A stretch of 38,619 nucleotides of DNA from DATJPD01 sp036394195 (GTDB lineage: Bacteria > Pseudomonadota > Alphaproteobacteria > CACIAM-22H2): positions 1 through 38,619 of the forward strand of contig DASWFO010000238.1 of assembly GCA_036394195.1 (NCBI GenBank), written 5' to 3'. The translations under genes were made by a program, and so were the position numbers. Below, in pieces: positions 1-7,991 of this stretch. Every line of letters begins with the position of its first letter. Position 1 is the stretch's first letter. Below the pieces are notes generated by a model. It was given only the letters and a program-made list of their open reading frames with translations, was not told the origin of the DNA and searched no databases.

Positions 1-1023
1 TTCGGCTGGGTGGTCGAGATCGATCCCTACGACCCCACATTCACGCCGATCAAGCGGACGGCCCTTGGCCGCTTCAAGCACGAAGCCGCCACCACGTGGC
101 TGAACCCGAACGGCACGGTGACCGTCTATTCCGGCGACGACGAGCGCAACGAGTACCTCTACAAGTTCGTCACCCGCAGCAAGTACAACCCGAAGGACCG
201 TCACGCCAACATCGGGCTGCTCGACGACGGCACCCTGTACGTGGCGCAGTTCCATGACGACGGCAAGGTCAGATGGCTGCCGCTTGTCTTCGGCCAGGGC
301 CCGCTCAGCACGGCCAACGGATTCGCCAGCCAGGCCGACGTGCTGATCGAGGCCCGGCGCGCCAGCGATCTGCTCAAGGCGACGCCGATGGACCGGCCGG
401 AGGACGTCGAGACCAATCCGATCACCGGACGGACCTACGTCATCCTGACCAACAACACCGCCCGCAAGCCCGACCAGGTCGACAGGGCAAACCCGCGCCC
501 CAACAACGAGTACGGCCAGATCCTCGAGCTGATCCCGCCGGGCAAAGGCCAGGCCGCCGACCACGCGGCGCTGGAGCACCAGTGGGACGTCTTCCTGCTG
601 GCCGGCCCACCCAACAGCGGCGCCAAATACGGGCCTGGCCTCTCGGCCTCGGGCTGGTTCGCCAATCCCGACAACATGACCTTCGATAAGAAGGGTCGGA
701 TCTGGATCGCCTCCGACCAGGGCACCGAGCAGCCCAAGTTCGGCATCGGCGACGGCATCTGGGCGGCCGATACCATGGGTGCCGGCCGCGCGGTCACCAA
801 ATTCTTCTATCGGACGCCGACCGGGGCCGAGATGTGCGGCCCGTGCTTCACGCCCGACAACAAGACGTTCTTCGTCGCCGTCCAGCACCCGGCGGCGGAC
901 GACAGCCCGAACTCCACCTTCGACAACCCGACCACCCGCTGGCCGGATTTCTCACCCGCTCTGCCGCCGCGACCTTCCATAGTCGCAATTACCAAAGACG
1001 ACGGCGGCGATATCGGCACCTGA
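1..1023 (+). CDS. PhoX-family (DUF839) phosphatase, C-terminal part
   Basis: The reading frame is open from base 1, so the N-terminus, including any Tat signal, lies outside the window; about 340 residues remain. Visible are a GWVVEIDP strand, a FKHEAA segment, the GRIWIASDQG strand and a CGPCFTPDNKTFFVAVQHP block, all typical of the beta-propeller PhoX/DUF839 family. Family members are secreted, Ca/Fe-dependent alkaline phosphatases or proteins of unknown role. The gene ends with TGA just before a strong intrinsic terminator and is convergent with the alanine dehydrogenase gene. The family call is firm; phosphatase activity is inferred from the family only. Confidence 0.85.
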   Translation, partial: FGWVVEIDPYDPTFTPIKRTALGRFKHEAATTWLNPNGTVTVYSGDDERNEYLYKFVTRSKYNPKDRHANIGLLDDGTLYVAQFHDDGKVRWLPLVFGQGPLSTANGFASQADVLIEARRASDLLKATPMDRPEDVETNPITGRTYVILTNNTARKPDQVDRANPRPNNEYGQILELIPPGKGQAADHAALEHQWDVFLLAGPPNSGAKYGPGLSASGWFANPDNMTFDKKGRIWIASDQGTEQPKFGIGDGIWAADTMGAGRAVTKFFYRTPTGAEMCGPCFTPDNKTFFVAVQHPAADDSPNSTFDNPTTRWPDFSPALPPRPSIVAITKDDGGDIGT

Positions 1024-1042
1024 GCCGATCCGACCTCAAGAT

Positions 1043-1073
1043 CCCGGCGCTCTCACGGGCGCCGGGTTTTTTT
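1043..1073 (+). terminator. Rho-independent terminator after the PhoX-like gene
   Basis: A perfect 8-bp stem (CCCGGCGC at 1043-1050 with GCGCCGGG at 1059-1066), an 8-nt loop and a run of seven T. It sits in the 53-bp gap between two convergent genes and points along the plus strand. Confidence 0.85.
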
Positions 1074-1076
1074 CGT

Positions 1077-2198
1077 CTAGGGCAGGCCGAACGCCCGTTC
1101 GGCAGGCAGGAACTCGAGGCCGAGCGCCTGGGCGACCGCCGGATGCGTGATCCGCCCTTTATGGACGTTGAGGCCATGCCGCAGATGCACGTCGGCGGCG
1201 AGCGCCCCGGCGACACCCTTGTCGGCAAGCGCCACCACGAACGGGAGGGTGGCGTTGTTCAGCGCGATAGTTGAGGTGCGCGCCACCGCCCCCGGCATAT
1301 TGGCGACGCAGTAATGCACCACTCCATCGACGATGTAGATCGGATCGGCATGGGTGGTGACGCGGCTGGTTTCGAAGCACCCGCCCTGATCGATCGAGAT
1401 GTCGACCATCACCGAGCCCCGGCGCATGCGGCGCACCATCTCGCGGGTCACCAGCTTGGGGGCCGCAGCCCCCGGCACCAGGACCGCGCCAATGACGAGA
1501 TCGGCGGTGAGCACGTGCTGCTCGATCGCATCGCGGGTCGCAAACACGGTGTGCAGGCGCGAGCCGAATTGCAGGTCGAGGTCGTAGAGCCGCGGCAGCG
1601 ATTTATCGATGACGATCACATGCGCCTCGACGCCCATCGCCATGCGCGCCGCGTTGGTCCCGGACACCCCGCCGCCGAGGATCACGACCTTGGCGGCGGG
1701 CACGCCGGGCACGCCGCCCAAGAGGAGGCCCGAGCCGCCCTGCCGCCGCTCGAGGCAATGGGCGCCGACCTGGATCGACATCCGACCCGCCACTTCGCTC
1801 ATCGGCGCCAGAAGTGGCAGCCCGCCGGTCGCCGACGTCACCGTCTCGTAGGCGATGGCGGTACAGCCGGAGGCGAGCAGCCCCTTGGCCTGCTCGGGGT
1901 CAGGAGCCAGGTGCAGATACGTGAATAGCACGTGCTCGGGGCGCAGCCGCTTGATCTCGACCGGCCGCGGCTCCTTGACCTTGACGATCATCTGCGCCGC
2001 CGCAAAGACCTCGTCGGCAGATGGGGAAATCTGCGCTCCGGCAGCCCGGTAATGCTCGTCATCGAAGCCGATGTCGTACCCGGCACCGGCCTCGACCAGG
2101 ACCTCGTGTCCGTGGCTCACCAGCTCGCGCACGCTGGCCGGGGTCAGCCCGACCCGATGCTCTTCGTTCTTTATTTCCTTGGGAACGCCGATGCGCAT
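1077..2198 (-). CDS. ald: alanine dehydrogenase
   Basis: NAD-dependent oxidative deamination of L-alanine to pyruvate and ammonia; cytosolic, normally hexameric. The protein is 373 aa, the usual family length. It starts MRIGVPKEIKNEEHRVGLTP; catalytic Lys75 (in VKVKEP) and His96 (in TYLHLAPDP) fall at the standard family positions. A Rossmann motif VVILGGGVSGTNAARMA and the segment MVDISIDQGG are present. The frame is open upstream to 2297, but that extension is unlike any AlaDH N-terminus, so the ATG at 2198 was chosen; a GAGG lies a few bases upstream. The gene is divergent from the GT9 gene and shares a short intergenic region with it. Confidence 0.93.
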   Translation of the reverse strand: MRIGVPKEIKNEEHRVGLTPASVRELVSHGHEVLVEAGAGYDIGFDDEHYRAAGAQISPSADEVFAAAQMIVKVKEPRPVEIKRLRPEHVLFTYLHLAPDPEQAKGLLASGCTAIAYETVTSATGGLPLLAPMSEVAGRMSIQVGAHCLERRQGGSGLLLGGVPGVPAAKVVILGGGVSGTNAARMAMGVEAHVIVIDKSLPRLYDLDLQFGSRLHTVFATRDAIEQHVLTADLVIGAVLVPGAAAPKLVTREMVRRMRRGSVMVDISIDQGGCFETSRVTTHADPIYIVDGVVHYCVANMPGAVARTSTIALNNATLPFVVALADKGVAGALAADVHLRHGLNVHKGRITHPAVAQALGLEFLPAERAFGLP

Positions 2199-2302
2199 GC
2201 GAAGCCTCGCGACCTTGGAGCCGGCCGGAACAATGCGGGCCCGGCCCCGTGCGGTCAATCCGGTCCTCGCAGCCCCCCGAGTCGCCATGGTAAGCACCGC
2301 CC

Positions 2303-3280
2303 ATGACGGAGGGTCCGCCGCGGACGATTCTGGTTTATGTCGGGCTCGACCTGATGGGCGACGGCCTCATGAAGCTGCCGTTCGTGCGCGCGTTGCGCGC
2401 GGCCTTCCCGGCCGCCCGCATCACCTGGCTCGCCGGTCACGGCAAGACGGTGTATGCCGGCGCGTTGAAGCCGCTGGTCGCCGGCCTGATCGACGACGTG
2501 ATCGAGGACGCCGGCATCGGCATCGCTGCCGCCGAGCTTCTGCGCCGGCCGCTGCGCGGGCGCCGCTTCGACCTCCTCATCGACACGCAGCGGCGGGTCC
2601 TGACCACGCTCATCCTGCGCCGCATCGCGCACGAGCGCTTCCTGTCTCCGGCCGCGGGCTATCTGCTGTCGGACATCAAGCCCGATGGTCGCGACAAGAA
2701 GCCGCCGGCTCTGATCCGCCAGCTCCTTGATCTGGTGGAGCTGGCGAGCGGCCGCCCGGCGGACCCGCATCGCGGCCCGGCCTTGCCGGCCGATGTCCTC
2801 GCCGCGGCGGAGCGCCTGCTCCCCGCGGGCCAGGCCTATGTCGGCCTCGCCCCCGGTGCCGGCGGCCGCCACAAATGCTGGCCGCTGGAGAATTTCGTAG
2901 CACTGGCCCGCCGGCAAACCGAGCAACACCGCGTGCCGGTCCTCATCCTGGGACCCGCGGAAGCCGAATGGGTCGAACCGCTCCGCCAGGCGCTGCCGGG
3001 TGCCAGATTCCCGCTGCAAGAGACGACGAGCCCGGATCCCTTGCTGACACTCGCCTTGGCCAGCCGCATGACCGCGGCCGTGGCCAACGACAGCGGCGGC
3101 GGCCATCTGCTGGCCGCCGGCGGAGTGCCGCTCGTGTCGCTGTTCGGCCCGACGTCGCCGGCGAAGTTCGCACCGCTGGCCCGGCACCTCACGATCCTCC
3201 GGGCGCAGGAATTCGGCGGCGACAGCATGGCGGCGATCCCGGTCGACGCCGTCGCGGCTGCTCTCGATGCGATCGTTTAG
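2303..3280 (+). CDS. glycosyltransferase family 9 (LPS heptosyltransferase-like)
   Basis: A 325-aa GT-B fold glycosyltransferase of the GT9 family, which uses ADP-heptose or related nucleotide sugars to build the lipopolysaccharide core on the inner face of the inner membrane. The N-terminal domain begins ILVYVGLDLMGDGLMKLPF. The C-terminal donor domain has GAGGRHKCWPLENF and, at about residues 260-280, NDSGGGHLLAAGGVPLVSLF followed by GPTSP, the GT9 signature. There are no membrane segments. The gene stands alone, divergent from ald, and its stop overlaps the end of the convergent ampG-like gene by 4 bp. Sugar donor and acceptor cannot be told from the sequence. Confidence 0.82.
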   Translation: MTEGPPRTILVYVGLDLMGDGLMKLPFVRALRAAFPAARITWLAGHGKTVYAGALKPLVAGLIDDVIEDAGIGIAAAELLRRPLRGRRFDLLIDTQRRVLTTLILRRIAHERFLSPAAGYLLSDIKPDGRDKKPPALIRQLLDLVELASGRPADPHRGPALPADVLAAAERLLPAGQAYVGLAPGAGGRHKCWPLENFVALARRQTEQHRVPVLILGPAEAEWVEPLRQALPGARFPLQETTSPDPLLTLALASRMTAAVANDSGGGHLLAAGGVPLVSLFGPTSPAKFAPLARHLTILRAQEFGGDSMAAIPVDAVAAALDAIV

Positions 3281-4593
3281 TCGTCCACGATCAGCGCCGG
3301 CTTACGGGCGACCGCGGCGTTGGGAAAGCGCTGCATCAGCCACAGCACCATGACCAGCCCAGGAACCGCTGCCAACGCAGTGAGCGCGAAGAAGGACGCC
3401 CAATCGAGCTGTTCCGACAGCCACCCGGCGGGTGCGGAGAGCAACCGAGTCGGCAACGCCGCAAGCGACGAGAACAGCGCGTATTGCGTGGCGGTGAACG
3501 CTACGTTGCAGAGGCTGGACAGGTAAGCGACGAACGCGGCCGATCCCATCCCGCCGGTGAAGTTCTCGGAAAAGATCGTGACGGTCAGCAGCAGAGGATC
3601 GTGCCCGACCCAGGCTTGGACGACGTACATGAAATTCGACGCCATCTGAAGCAAGCCGCAGATGAACAGGCTCCGATAAAAGCCCAGACGATAGGCCACA
3701 GCACCGCCGGCCGCGACGCCGGCGAGCGTGGCGCCAAACCCGAAGACCTTGCTGATGCTCGCAATCTCAACCTTCGTGAAGCCCATCGCGACATAGAACG
3801 GGTTGGCCATCACACCGGCGAGGGCATCGCCGAACTTGTAGAGAATCACGAACGCGAGGATCGCCGCCCAACCCGGGCGGGTCATGAAGTCGGCGAATGG
3901 CTGGATGACGGCTGTGGTCAGCCACTCGCGAACGCGATCCGCGGCGGGGCCGGAGCGGCTTTCGGCCGGCTGATCGGGGGGCCGCGCCGGCTCGGGCGTC
4001 ACCAAAATGGTGATCATCCCGACCACCATCAGCGCCGCCATCACCGCATAAGCGACATGCCAGCCACCGAACTCGGCGGCGTACAACGCGCCGGCGCCGG
4101 AAGCCAACAAGCCTACGCGATATCCCCATTGCGTCGCCGCCGCACCAGCACCCTGTTCCTCGGGCGTCAGAAGTTCGATGCGGAATGCATCGATCACGAT
4201 GTCCTGGCTTGCCGATAGAAATGCGACCGCAATCGCGGCGAGCGCGATCAGCGGCAGATCCGTGCTTGGGTCGAGCGCGCCCAGGGCGACGATCGCCAGC
4301 GCCAGAACGACCTGGATCGCGATCGCCCAACCGCGGCGCCGGCCGAGCCGAGAGGTCAAGCCCGGCAGCGGCATGCTGTCGATGAACGGCGACCACAGGA
4401 ATTTGTAATTGTAGGCAAACCCGACCAGCACGAAGAGGCCGATATCCGTCCGCGACACCCCGACTTCGGCCAGCCAGAACGACAGCGTGGCAAACGTCAG
4501 CGGCAGCGGCAGACCGCTTGAGAAGCCCATGAACAGGACGGCCAGCAGGCGCGGTTCGCGGTAGACCTTGAGCGACTCGACCCAGGCGGACAT
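3277..4593 (-). CDS. ampG: AmpG-type muropeptide MFS transporter
   Basis: A 438-aa, 12-helix major facilitator protein of the inner membrane. AmpG imports anhydro-muropeptides (GlcNAc-anhMurNAc-peptides) for cell-wall recycling, which in many bacteria feeds AmpR/AmpC control. Typical AmpG features are the N-terminal FMGFSSGLPLPLTFATLSFW, then GFAYNYKFLWSPFID, SASQDIVIDAFRIELL, and a late helix FSENFTGGMGSAAFVAYLSS. No other recycling gene is adjacent. No Shine-Dalgarno is visible before the ATG; a TAATAT lies 6 nt upstream. Four base pairs overlap the end of the convergent GT9 gene. Confidence 0.9.
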   Translation of the reverse strand: MSAWVESLKVYREPRLLAVLFMGFSSGLPLPLTFATLSFWLAEVGVSRTDIGLFVLVGFAYNYKFLWSPFIDSMPLPGLTSRLGRRRGWAIAIQVVLALAIVALGALDPSTDLPLIALAAIAVAFLSASQDIVIDAFRIELLTPEEQGAGAAATQWGYRVGLLASGAGALYAAEFGGWHVAYAVMAALMVVGMITILVTPEPARPPDQPAESRSGPAADRVREWLTTAVIQPFADFMTRPGWAAILAFVILYKFGDALAGVMANPFYVAMGFTKVEIASISKVFGFGATLAGVAAGGAVAYRLGFYRSLFICGLLQMASNFMYVVQAWVGHDPLLLTVTIFSENFTGGMGSAAFVAYLSSLCNVAFTATQYALFSSLAALPTRLLSAPAGWLSEQLDWASFFALTALAAVPGLVMVLWLMQRFPNAAVARKPALIVDD

Positions 4594-4662
4594 GCGCCGA
4601 TATTACGGCGGGGCGCCCGCGTCTTGCGAGATGAGAGTGGCGGCGGCTCCAGGGTCGCCGCG

Positions 4663-5358
4663 TCAGGTGCCGCGCGCCGCGTCCTGATACTCGCGCACGA
4701 ACTGGTCGAGGTCGGCACCGTTCACGTCGGACACCGCCCAGAACGTCATGTCGCCGCTCCGCCACCGGCGCAAATTGTAGCCCTGGAGCTCGGCCGGCGG
4801 CCGCGGCTCCATGCCACCGCCCTTCTGCGTCCAGACGTACAGATTGATGATGTGCTGCTTGTGGCGATACACCAGGGCCGCGATCGGCCGCTGATTCAGG
4901 TAGTCCAGGCGACCGCCGACCAGCGGAAATCCCTGGGCGACGAGGTCGACGACCGGCGGCGAGAGATCGAGCTTGCCGCCGAACCACGGCTTCACCGTGT
5001 GCTGGTCCGAGGACGCGACGTCGGTGAGATGATCGGCCAGCATCGACCGGACGTGACTCGCCACCACCTCTTCGGCCAGCTGCTCCTGGCGGTCGGCCGC
5101 GGTGACGTACCAGGTCGTCCCTGACGACAGCACGATCGCCAGCAGGAATGACGCGGCCAGGGCCAGCGGGCGCCATGCCTGGGCAGAGCGGAACGGAACG
5201 ACCCGGCTGGGCGCGCCCTCCGGCCATCCTTCGGCGCGGGCGGCCGCGTCCAGCTCCTCGCCGATCCGCGTCGCCAGGCCCGGAGGTGCGGTATACCGCA
5301 TCCCATGGCGTCGGATCACATCCGACATGCCCGATGCGGGCGTCTCCATCTCATCCAT
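4663..5358 (-). CDS. membrane anti-sigma factor lacking the zinc-finger domain
   Basis: A 231-aa predicted single-pass inner-membrane protein encoded directly after the ECF sigma gene; its ATG overlaps the sigma stop by 8 nt, so translation is coupled. One transmembrane helix is seen at about residues 64-85 (LALAASFLLAIVLSSG), with a periplasmic domain after it. The segment MRYTAPPGLATRI at residues 20-32 matches what normally follows the N-terminal zinc-binding anti-sigma domain (HxxxCxxC), but that domain is missing and the whole protein contains no cysteine. Role inferred from position: hold the sigma factor at the membrane and release it on an envelope signal. Certain as a gene; the mechanism is uncertain. 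Confidence 0.75.
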   Translation of the reverse strand: MDEMETPASGMSDVIRRHGMRYTAPPGLATRIGEELDAAARAEGWPEGAPSRVVPFRSAQAWRPLALAASFLLAIVLSSGTTWYVTAADRQEQLAEEVVASHVRSMLADHLTDVASSDQHTVKPWFGGKLDLSPPVVDLVAQGFPLVGGRLDYLNQRPIAALVYRHKQHIINLYVWTQKGGGMEPRPPAELQGYNLRRWRSGDMTFWAVSDVNGADLDQFVREYQDAARGT

Positions 5359-5890
5359 AATTCGATTCCTTCAAACGGCGGCGGCCATCGGCGGCCAGCA
5401 GGGCCCGGGCCCGCGCCAGCCGAGACATGACGGTGCCGACCGGCACCTCGGCTATCGCCGCGATCTCCTTGTAGGACAGCTCCTGCAGCTCGCGCATGAC
5501 CACCACCTCGCGGAACGGCACCGGCAGGGCCGCGATCATCTCGTTGACCATCTTTTGATCGGCTTGGCGCATCAGGCTGGCTTCGGGATTGTCGGTCTCG
5601 GAATCGCCGGCCATGGCCTCCACGTCGATATCCGCGGCGGGCACCAGCTCGGCCGGCCGGTTGCGTTGCATCCAATCGTAGGCAGCGCGGCGAACGACGG
5701 CGAGCAGCCAGGCGCGGAAATTCTCGCCGCGGAAGCCGGCGAAGTACTTGTAAGCGCGCAGATAAGCGTCCTGGACGACATCTTCGGCATCATGATCGTT
5801 GCGGGTCAGCCACCGCGCCAAGTTATAGGCCGCATCGAGATGCGGCAGGGCGAGGCGCTCGAAATAGCGTGGACTGATCTGGCTGCTCAC
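5351..5890 (-). CDS. ECF-family RNA polymerase sigma factor
   Basis: A 179-aa sigma-70 family protein with only regions 2 and 4, as in extracytoplasmic-function sigma factors. Region 2 (about residues 10-80) holds LTRNDHDAEDVVQDAYLRAY and FRAWLLAVVRRAAYDWM; region 4 (about 115-165) holds LPVPFREVVVMRELQELSYK and VPVGTVMSRLARARALL. The start is GTG at 5890, with a GAGG about 10 nt upstream. It is co-transcribed with the downstream anti-sigma gene and divergent from the metallophosphoesterase gene. A GGGAAT...GATCTAA promoter-like pair lies upstream, resembling the one before the divergent gene, so autoregulation is likely. Confidence 0.93.
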   Translation of the reverse strand: MSSQISPRYFERLALPHLDAAYNLARWLTRNDHDAEDVVQDAYLRAYKYFAGFRGENFRAWLLAVVRRAAYDWMQRNRPAELVPAADIDVEAMAGDSETDNPEASLMRQADQKMVNEMIAALPVPFREVVVMRELQELSYKEIAAIAEVPVGTVMSRLARARALLAADGRRRLKESNYG

Positions 5891-5927
5891 AGAGGTCAGG
5901 CCTCGTTTCGGGACGCCTCAATCTAGC

Positions 5928-5957
5928 TTAGATCGCGCCCGGCCCTGGTTTATTCCC
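5928..5957 (-). promoter_or_regulatory. candidate ECF-sigma promoter for the sigma/anti-sigma operon
   Basis: On the minus strand GGGAAT (5957-5952), 17 nt, then GATCTAA (5934-5928), ending 37 nt before the GTG start. The spacing and core match the divergent plus-strand pair at 5985-6014. Use by this sigma factor is inferred from the paired symmetry. Confidence 0.5.
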
Positions 5958-5984
5958 GGCGTTAACCAATTTCCGTGAAATTCT

Positions 5985-6014
5985 GGGAATATCACGCCGC
6001 CCCGGCCGGTCTCC
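5985..6014 (+). promoter_or_regulatory. candidate ECF-sigma promoter for the metallophosphoesterase gene
   Basis: GGGAAT at 5985-5990, a 17-nt spacer, then GGTCTCC at 6008-6014, 34 nt before the ATG at 6049. It shares GGGAATA and the G-N-TCT core at the same distance with the divergent minus-strand element. Confidence 0.5.
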
Positions 6015-6048
6015 TCCCCGTCGCCACCACAATACTGAGGAGAGGACC

Positions 6049-6933
6049 ATGCACGGCGAGATCGATCGCAGGGATTTTCTGAAGCTGGCGGGCCTGGGAG
6101 GCGTGGTGTTCGCGTCCGGGCTTGGGCATATGCAGCCCGCCGATGCCGCCCAGCAGGATTTCTTTTTCGTCCAGCTGTCGGACACGCACTGGGGCTTCAA
6201 GGGACCGGCCGCCAACCCCGAAGCCGACCACACGCTGCAAAAGGCCGTCGCGGCGGTCAACAGTCTGGCCAAGCAGCCGGAGTTCATCGTCTTCACGGGC
6301 GATCTCACCCACACCACCGATGACGACCAGGAACGCCGCCGCCGCATGGCGCAATTCCGCGAGATCGTCAGCGAACTCAAGGTGAAGACCCTGCGCTTCA
6401 TGCCGGGCGAGCACGACGCCTCCCTCGACGAGGGCAAGGCGTTCCAGGAGTTCTTTGGCGCCACTCACTACTCGTTCGACCACAAGGGCGTGCATTTCAT
6501 CGCCATCGACAACGTGTCGGATCCGCAAGGCGCCATCGGCAAGGCGCAGCTCGACTGGCTGCGCGCCGATCTGAAGCAGATCAACCAGACGCAGCCGATC
6601 GTCGTGCTGACTCACCGCCCGCTGTTCGATCTCCAGCCGGATTGGGACTGGGCGACGCGCGACGGCAAGGAGGCGATCGACATCCTGATGCCGTATCAGA
6701 ACGTGACCGTCTTCTACGGCCATATCCATCAGGAGCATCACCAGATGACCGGCCATATCGCCCATCATGCGGCGAAATCGCTGATCTTCCCGCTGCCGGC
6801 GCCCGGCTCGCAGCCGAAGCGGGCGCCGATCCCGTGGGATGCCAGCCAGCCGTTCAAGGGCCTGGGCTTCCGCCAGATCGACGCGAAGGCGAATTCGACG
6901 TCGTATTCGTTGACCGAGAAGCCGATCGCCTGA
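6049..6933 (+). CDS. Tat-exported calcineurin-like metallophosphoesterase
   Basis: A 294-aa protein with a twin-arginine signal (DRRDFLKLAG at residues 6-15, then a hydrophobic stretch to AADA-like cleavage near 31-34), so it is expected folded in the periplasm. The phosphoesterase motifs are in order: SDTHW (Asp45, His47), TGDLTH (Asp85), PGEHD (120-123), LTHRP and YGHIHQEH. In the third motif the usual metal-ligand Asn of GNH(D/E) is Glu121. The start has a TGAGGAGAGG ribosome site. The gene is divergent from the ECF sigma gene and followed 7 bp later by a cupredoxin gene, probably as one ECF-controlled operon. The substrate is unknown. Confidence 0.85.
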   Translation: MHGEIDRRDFLKLAGLGGVVFASGLGHMQPADAAQQDFFFVQLSDTHWGFKGPAANPEADHTLQKAVAAVNSLAKQPEFIVFTGDLTHTTDDDQERRRRMAQFREIVSELKVKTLRFMPGEHDASLDEGKAFQEFFGATHYSFDHKGVHFIAIDNVSDPQGAIGKAQLDWLRADLKQINQTQPIVVLTHRPLFDLQPDWDWATRDGKEAIDILMPYQNVTVFYGHIHQEHHQMTGHIAHHAAKSLIFPLPAPGSQPKRAPIPWDASQPFKGLGFRQIDAKANSTSYSLTEKPIA

Positions 6934-6940
6934 GGACACC

Positions 6941-7306
6941 ATGCGTATCGGCTTTACGACCAGCCTGGCCCTGATCGCCGCCGTGGCAGCCGCCGTCGCC
7001 TATTCGACGGCGGCCCCCCGCGCGGCCACCGAGCGTGTTGTCCAGCTCACGGCCAGCCGCTTTACCTACGCACCCGACAAGGTGACGCTCAAAGTCGGCG
7101 AGCCGGTGGTGCTGGAGCTGCGCACCTCCGACCGCAAACACGGCTTCAAACTGCCGGCGTTCGACGTCCGCGCCGATGTCGAACCGGACCAGGTCGTCCA
7201 GGTCCGGATCGTGCCCGACAAGGTCGGTACGTTCTCGTTCGCATGCGACCAGTTCTGCGGCTCCGGCCACGAGGAGATGGACGGCACGATCGTCGTCACC
7301 GAGTAA
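6941..7306 (+). CDS. CuA-type cupredoxin, exported (COX2-like domain)
   Basis: A 121-aa protein with an N-terminal hydrophobic signal or anchor (about residues 5-29) and a single cupredoxin domain. The binuclear CuA ligand set is complete: His67 in DRKHGF, Cys102 and Cys106 in FACDQFCG, His110 and Met113 in SGHEEM. The acidic residue normally between the two cysteines is Gln104. There is no transmembrane hairpin of cytochrome oxidase subunit II, so it is a small free or membrane-tethered copper protein, perhaps an electron carrier or copper-handling protein. It lies 7 bp after the metallophosphoesterase gene, which suggests one operon. Confidence 0.83.
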   Translation: MRIGFTTSLALIAAVAAAVAYSTAAPRAATERVVQLTASRFTYAPDKVTLKVGEPVVLELRTSDRKHGFKLPAFDVRADVEPDQVVQVRIVPDKVGTFSFACDQFCGSGHEEMDGTIVVTE

Positions 7307-7322
7307 CCAGTAAGCTGCCTCA

Positions 7323-7360
7323 GGCGGCGTGCCGGGTGCGCGGCGCCCCGGCGCGCCGCC
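7323..7360 (+). other. GC-rich hairpin after the cupredoxin gene
   Basis: GGCGGCG (7323-7329) pairs with CGCCGCC (7354-7360), with further pairing inside. No T run follows, so a factor-independent terminator is doubtful. The rest of 7307-7442 shows no clear element. Confidence 0.3.
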
Positions 7361-7442
7361 ACCTGTCAACGCCCCGGGCACTTTTGCCGAAGACGGAAAT
7401 CCTTTATGGTATGGCGTCCCGGGGCGCCACAACCATCACGCG

Positions 7443-7982
7443 ATGACCCTCTCAGACCTGACTCCGGCGACGTCGCCGATCAGCGACGCGCGTCTCAAGG
7501 AAGGCTATGCCTATTGGCAGCGCAAGGCCGGCGATCGGCGCATGCCGCGGCGCGCCGATATCGATCCAACCGAGATTCCGAAGCTCCTGCCCCATGTCAT
7601 GCTGGTCGACGTCCTGGAGGGCGGCCGCTATCGCTACCGGCTGATCGGCACCGAGAACGAGCGCGCCCACGGCATCAACGCGACCGGCCGCTGCCTCGAC
7701 GAGGTCCTGAAGGGTCCCGAATACAAGCGCCACGTGCTGGGCCTCTACGACAAGGTGGTGGGCGAGAGGCGCGCGGTCTATTCGGAATGCCTGTTCCTGT
7801 CGCCCGAGATGGGGGCAGCCGAGCGCCACACCAAGGTCCTGTTCATGCCGCTGTCCGAGGACGGCGAGAGCGTGAACCTGGTGTTCGTGATGCAGGTCTT
7901 TCTCTACCTGGACCAGGCGACCCGCGACCGCCATTTCATCGACGCGCGGCCGTACCAGGAAATCGCGTCCGCCGTCCTGTAG
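7443..7982 (+). CDS. PAS_5-family sensory-type protein
   Basis: A 179-aa cytosolic protein made of one PAS_5-type domain, a family found mainly in alphaproteobacteria, where it occurs as stand-alone proteins with no output domain. Recognisable features are the N-terminal YAYWQRKAGDRRMPRRADID, the LLPHVMLVDVL strand and RYRYRLIGTENERAHG. The ligand and partner are unknown. The ATG at 7443 was chosen because the open frame upstream (to 7329) is GC-rich, non-conserved sequence. A distant paralogue lies at 19110-19616. It is convergent with the MBL hydrolase gene, 9 bp apart. Confidence 0.8.
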   Translation: MTLSDLTPATSPISDARLKEGYAYWQRKAGDRRMPRRADIDPTEIPKLLPHVMLVDVLEGGRYRYRLIGTENERAHGINATGRCLDEVLKGPEYKRHVLGLYDKVVGERRAVYSECLFLSPEMGAAERHTKVLFMPLSEDGESVNLVFVMQVFLYLDQATRDRHFIDARPYQEIASAVL

Positions 7983-7991
7983 CGGCGCGGC

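Noticed and set aside
2199..2297. 33-residue N-terminal extension of alanine dehydrogenase
   Set aside because: The family starts at MRIGVPKE. With the later start, Lys75 and His96 fall at the standard numbers.
5351..5450. A hidden zinc-finger domain for the anti-sigma factor in another frame
   Set aside because: This stretch is the intact C-terminus of the sigma factor, and no HxxxCxxC pattern was found in the gene or just upstream.
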